This document shows positions 6,254 through 8,819 of a stretch of DNA of 8,819 nucleotides, piece by piece (positions within the stretch are counted from its first letter, which is position 1; each line of letters starts with the position of its first letter). The notes beneath the pieces were generated by a model. It was given only the letters and a program-made list of their open reading frames with translations, ran no database searches and had not been told where the DNA came from. Origin of the DNA: JBNJEM01 sp051745935 (lineage in GTDB: Bacteria; Planctomycetota; Planctomycetia; Pirellulales; Pirellulaceae); the NCBI GenBank assembly GCA_051745935.1, contig JBNJEM010000319.1, positions 1 to 8,819 of the forward strand, in the 5' to 3' direction. The translations under genes and the position numbers were made by a program.

Positions 6254-7924
6254 TCATCCCCCCAGGATCGCCTGCAGATCCTGCTCGGGGGTGGAGATCG
6301 GCTTGAGCCCGAAATTCTCGACCAGGACCTTCAACACATTCGGTCCGACAAAGGCGGGCAGCGACGGGCCAAGCCGCATGTCTTGAATACCAAGGTGCAA
6401 CAGGGTCAGCAGAATGCACACCGCCTTTTGCTCGAACCAGCTGAGAATCATGGAGAGGGGCAAGTCGTTGACCTCGCAATCAAAGGCTTTGGCCAATGCC
6501 AGGGCGATCTGGATGGCGGAGTACGCATCATTGCACTGGCCGCAGTCGAGCAACCGCGGAATCCCGCCAATGTCACCGAACTCGAGTTTGTTGAATCGGT
6601 ACTTGCCGCAAGCCAGGGTAAGGATCACGCAGTCATCGGGCACACTCTGGGCGAATTCGGTGTAATAATTTCGCCCCGTCTTGGCGCCGTCACAGCCGCC
6701 GATCAGGAAAAAGTGGCGAATATCACCACTTTTCACCGCATTGACCACGGTGTCGGCCACGCCGAGCACGGCATTTCGGGCGAAACCGATGGTGATCTTA
6801 TGCTCCTCGGCGTCCTCCGCGAACCCCGGAGCATTGCGAGCCGCCTCAATGACCGGAGAGAAATCCTTCTCGCCGTCCGCATTCCTCTCAATGTGCGTCA
6901 CGTCCGGCCAGCCGACCAGGCCCGTGGTAAAAATGCGATCGCAATAGGCCGATTTTGGCTTTTGAATGCAGTTCGTGGTCATCAGAATCGCGCCGGGGAA
7001 CTCATCGAACTCCCGCCGCTGATCCTGCCAGGCCCCGCCGTAGTTCCCAACGAGGTGCGGATACTTCTTCAGTTCCGGATAGGCCAGACAGGGCAGCATC
7101 TCGCTGTGCGTGTACACGTTGATGCCCTGGTCCCGAGTCTGCTCGAGCAGCATTTTGAGATCGCGCAGATCGTGACCACTGACCAGTATGGACTTCCCCT
7201 TGATGGGCGTGACCCGGACCCGCGTGGGCTCCGGATGGCCGTACGCTCCGGTATTGGCTTGGTCCAACAGTTCCATGACCCTCAGGTTGACTTCCCCCGT
7301 CTTCAGGGTCATGGCCACCAGCTCGTCAACCTCGCGCGGGTCGTCGGCCAGATAATCCAGCGCCCGGTGGAAGAACGCGTAAACGTCCTCGTCCTCGACC
7401 CCCAGAATCCGTGCATGGTCGCTGTAGGCCGCCATCCCCTTGAGCCCGTATAGAATCAGCTCTTGAAGTCCGCCCACGTCCTTTCCATGGGTCTGTAACC
7501 GTTTGTCGATTCGGATCTGCTCCGCCTTTTTCAGCATTTCGTCCGTCGTTTCGCCCGGCTGGAACCTCGCCGGTCCGCTAACATTTTCCGCTGTCCGGCC
7601 CCCCCGGCGGCATGCTTCCTCATATAAGTCACGAGCCCGTTCCCGGATGTCCACCGCCTTGCGAACCCAGCCGGAAATGACTTGGGGATCGAAATTCACG
7701 TTCGTAACGGTCATGAACAAGGCTTCGCAGACAAAGCGATCCACCTCGGGATCGCGAGCCCCGAGTCGCGCGGCCCGATGACCGTACTGGCCAATTCCGC
7801 GGGTCACCTCCACCAGGACATCCTGCAGATCGGAAGTGTCCGGATCCTTGCCACAGACCCCATGGGCCGTACACCCTTCGCCTTGAGCGGTTTGCTCGCA
7901 CTGAAAACAGAACATGCTACTCAT
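6254..7924 (-). CDS. Hybrid-cluster protein Hcp / hydroxylamine and nitric oxide reductase (556 aa)
   Basis: Cytoplasmic Fe-S enzyme; the family reduces hydroxylamine in vitro and, in enteric bacteria, acts as a high-affinity NO reductase that protects anaerobically growing cells. The N-terminal cluster motif C6-x2-C9-x8-C18-x5-C24 is the type found in Desulfovibrio-like class I proteins, which bind [4Fe-4S], not the wider enterobacterial spacing. All expected ligands of the hybrid 4Fe-2S-2O cluster are present: H251 (SGHD), E275 (HSEM), C319 (TNC), C411 (GGCDGAK, the persulfide position), C439 (ACGKYRF), C464 (CGQCNDAYS), E498 and K500 (WFEQK). Their spacing closely follows Desulfovibrio Hcp, and the length is normal. 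The start at 7924 is chosen because AAGGAG lies 7 nt upstream; 23 further upstream in-frame codons are not Hcp-like. No hcr reductase gene is nearby, so the electron donor is unknown. It lies 179 bp downstream of an Rrf2-type regulator, consistent with NO or redox control. Confidence 0.97.
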   Translation of the reverse strand: MSSMFCFQCEQTAQGEGCTAHGVCGKDPDTSDLQDVLVEVTRGIGQYGHRAARLGARDPEVDRFVCEALFMTVTNVNFDPQVISGWVRKAVDIRERARDLYEEACRRGGRTAENVSGPARFQPGETTDEMLKKAEQIRIDKRLQTHGKDVGGLQELILYGLKGMAAYSDHARILGVEDEDVYAFFHRALDYLADDPREVDELVAMTLKTGEVNLRVMELLDQANTGAYGHPEPTRVRVTPIKGKSILVSGHDLRDLKMLLEQTRDQGINVYTHSEMLPCLAYPELKKYPHLVGNYGGAWQDQRREFDEFPGAILMTTNCIQKPKSAYCDRIFTTGLVGWPDVTHIERNADGEKDFSPVIEAARNAPGFAEDAEEHKITIGFARNAVLGVADTVVNAVKSGDIRHFFLIGGCDGAKTGRNYYTEFAQSVPDDCVILTLACGKYRFNKLEFGDIGGIPRLLDCGQCNDAYSAIQIALALAKAFDCEVNDLPLSMILSWFEQKAVCILLTLLHLGIQDMRLGPSLPAFVGPNVLKVLVENFGLKPISTPEQDLQAILGG

Positions 7925-7931
7925 CGTTCGA

Positions 7932-7937
7932 CTCCTT
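7932..7937 (-). promoter_or_regulatory. Shine-Dalgarno site of hcp
   Basis: AAGGAG is spaced 7 nt from the ATG at 7924. It selects that ATG over the in-frame ATG three codons later at 7915. Confidence 0.75.
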
Positions 7938-7992
7938 GGGTTGAGATTGAAGAGGCGCCGGTTTTTTTGCACTCGTCGCCCGGATAGCCTCA

Positions 7993-8008
7993 ACGGGCCG
8001 CGGCCCGT
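7993..8008. promoter_or_regulatory. Perfect 16-bp GC palindrome in the regulator-hcp gap
   Basis: ACGGGCCGCGGCCCGT equals its own reverse complement. It lies 69-84 nt upstream of the hcp start codon and 95 nt downstream of the regulator stop. In RNA it could form a short GC hairpin but has no T-run on the minus strand, so it is a poor terminator. It may be a protein-binding site, an mRNA-processing structure or chance in GC-rich DNA. It does not resemble the dyad at the regulator promoter. Confidence 0.45.
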
Positions 8009-8103
8009 CTACTTTACACGATCAGAAACGATACAATATGGGGTTCGCGCATCCACCGGGCGCGAGTCGGCCATGCCCGGCGGGCCAGAGAGCGTTGTGT
8101 CAA

Positions 8104-8556
8104 TCATCCTGTGTCTCCCGAACGAGAAACGACGCGAAACCGCTCGGGACGCCTCGCCACGATATCCGCCAGCGAGGCAGCGCTTAAATGGGAACGGACC
8201 ACTCGGTTGACCTGCTCAAACATCCCACTCAACACACACTCGCCGAGCCGGCAGTGGGGCTGGTGAAACACGCACGTCGTGTCCCGAAGCGGCCCGTCAA
8301 TGGCTTCATAGACCTCCAACAAGGTCACCGTTTCCGGCGGGCGCGCGAGCTGGAACCCGCCTTTCGGCCCGCGCACCGCCCGCACAAGCCCCGCCCGGGT
8401 CAAACGTTGAAGCACCTTTGAGCAGTGATGAGCGGAAACGTCCAGCCGCCGCGCCATGGCCGCCGTGTTCAAGGGCTGTTCCGGTTCCGCCGCCAGAACC
8501 AACGCGCAATGCAGCCCGATGGCAGCCGCCTCCGAGGTGCCGATCACTTGTCCCAT
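8104..8556 (-). CDS. Rrf2-family Fe-S transcriptional regulator (150 aa)
   Basis: A small winged-helix DNA-binding regulator of the Rrf2 superfamily (IscR, NsrR, RsrR, CymR relatives). The helix-turn-helix is about residues 29-57, with NTAAMARRLDVSAHH leading into KVLQRLTRAGLV, followed by the wing RGPKGGFQLARPPE (62-75). Three cysteines, C95, C102 and C107 (C-x6-C-x4-C), lie where Rrf2 members bind a [2Fe-2S] or [4Fe-4S] cluster, so it probably senses NO, iron or redox state. Length is normal. The ATG at 8556 has AGAGG about 7 nt upstream. The gene is read toward hcp and probably controls it, as NsrR does in other bacteria; that is inference from position. It has a strong promoter covered by a dyad, suggesting self-repression. 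I give no gene symbol because NsrR, IscR and other subgroups cannot be told apart here. Confidence 0.93.
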   Translation of the reverse strand: MGQVIGTSEAAAIGLHCALVLAAEPEQPLNTAAMARRLDVSAHHCSKVLQRLTRAGLVRAVRGPKGGFQLARPPETVTLLEVYEAIDGPLRDTTCVFHQPHCRLGECVLSGMFEQVNRVVRSHLSAASLADIVARRPERFRVVSRSGDTG

Positions 8557-8599
8557 CGCTCTGCCTCTCGAATTACTCGAATCAGACGTCTACTAATTA

Positions 8600-8619
8600 G
8601 CATACTGGTACTATAATGC
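8600..8619. promoter_or_regulatory. Imperfect dyad over the regulator -10 box, candidate autorepressor operator
   Basis: The pattern GCAT-nn-T-n-GTAC-n-A-nn-ATGC reads the same on both strands at 14 of 20 positions and fully covers the -10 hexamer at 8610-8615. Rrf2 proteins bind dyads of about this size and often repress their own genes. No second copy is evident in the regulator-hcp gap. Confidence 0.45.
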
Positions 8620-8638
8620 CGACTTGAAGCGGTGTCAA
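8610..8638 (-). promoter_or_regulatory. Strong sigma70-type promoter of the regulator gene (and possibly hcp)
   Basis: On the minus strand, a consensus TTGACA (8633-8638) is followed after exactly 17 nt by TATAGT (8610-8615), five of six matches to TATAAT. Transcription would begin near 8603, leaving a leader of about 46 nt before the ATG at 8556. It is the best promoter match I found in the window. Because no equally good promoter is visible before hcp, a joint regulator-hcp transcript from here is possible. Confidence 0.75.
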
Positions 8639-8724
8639 GGCCAGGGGCACCGGAAAACCCGGGGCCGCCCACCCAATGCGAGCTACCGCTCCAATCGCGT
8701 TAGCCCGCGCCCGTTGGTCGCTAG

Positions 8725-8819
8725 ACCCTATTGTTGCATAAAGACGGCGTAGGACGGGTCTCCAGGCCCGTCTTTTACAGCGCATAAATGTCTTTTTGCG
8801 GTTGTTTGAAGATCTCACA
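8725..8819. repeat. Right copy of the 95-bp perfect terminal inverted repeat
   Basis: This is the exact reverse complement of bases 1-95. Between the regulator promoter and this repeat (8640-8724) I see nothing coding. Unlike the left copy, it does not adjoin a gene end visible in this window. Both copies are oriented so that the terminator hairpin faces outward. Confidence 0.95.
8753..8776 (+). terminator. Terminator-type hairpin inside the right repeat
   Basis: Same stem-loop and TTTT as at 44-67, here read on the plus strand toward the window edge. No plus-strand gene reaches it within the window, so its use here is uncertain; it may simply be part of the repeated element. Confidence 0.4.

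Noticed and set aside
6383..7453. Plus-strand open frame of 356 codons
   Set aside because: Antisense to hcp, where every catalytic ligand is identified on the minus strand; it is a codon-bias shadow.
7925..7993. N-terminal extension of 23 codons on hcp
   Set aside because: Hcp proteins begin within a few residues of the first cysteine motif, and AAGGAG is correctly spaced for the ATG at 7924.
1..8819. Composite transposon or linear plasmid bounded by terminal inverted repeats
   Set aside because: No transposase, integrase, replication or partition gene lies between the repeats, and the gene content is ordinary chromosomal metabolism. A contig broken at a dispersed repeat explains the ends more simply.
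1..8819. CRISPR array, tRNA, rRNA, defence or toxin system
   Set aside because: No regularly spaced direct repeats, no tRNA-like cloverleaf or CCA ends, and no nuclease, methylase or toxin-antitoxin signatures were seen on reading both strands.

Overview
This window carries four protein-coding genes, all on the minus strand and all apparently intact. It also has one long gene-poor stretch and a perfect 95-bp inverted repeat at its two extreme ends. GC-rich coding sequence, a Tat-exported DUF3604/PHP-type metallohydrolase, and a very large secreted GH20-like protein with a CBM9-like tail together suggest a Planctomycetes / Verrucomicrobia / Lentisphaerae / Hydrogenedentes-type bacterium. The Hcp points to a lifestyle with at least periodic low oxygen. 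No rRNA or marker gene is present, so this placement is inference.

Layout from right to left, which is the direction of transcription. At 8610-8638 a near-consensus sigma70 promoter (TTGACA, 17-nt spacer, TATAGT) drives an Rrf2-family regulator (8104-8556) with three C-terminal-half cysteines suited to an Fe-S cluster. An imperfect dyad covers its -10 box. After a 179-bp gap holding a perfect 16-bp GC-rich palindrome comes hcp (6254-7924), a hybrid-cluster protein / NO reductase with all metal ligands visible. Next is a 1092-residue secreted protein (2771-6049) with a GH20b-like N-terminal domain, a GH20-like middle that lacks a recognisable Asp-Glu catalytic pair, and a CBM9-like C-terminal domain. 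About 1.07 kb without a convincing gene follows (1701-2770); it contains small hairpins and a possible decayed membrane-protein reading frame. The last gene (96-1688) is a 530-residue secreted PHP-fold protein with a complete set of metal-binding residues. Its stop codon touches the left copy of the terminal repeat, and that repeat supplies an intrinsic terminator.

How the genes work together. The regulator and hcp form a plausible nitrosative-stress module: the regulator senses NO or redox state through Fe-S chemistry, and Hcp removes NO or hydroxylamine. The two exported proteins look like polysaccharide or organic-ester scavenging functions of the envelope, with unknown substrates. Nothing links the two halves except shared strand.

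The identical inverted ends most likely mean that this is a complete assembly contig broken at two copies of a dispersed, terminator-bearing intergenic repeat. I found no transposase, replication gene, phage gene, CRISPR array, toxin or defence gene. I do not see a convincing new multi-gene system here; the most useful leads are the terminal repeat, the GH20-like protein without its usual catalytic pair, and the regulator promoter/operator.
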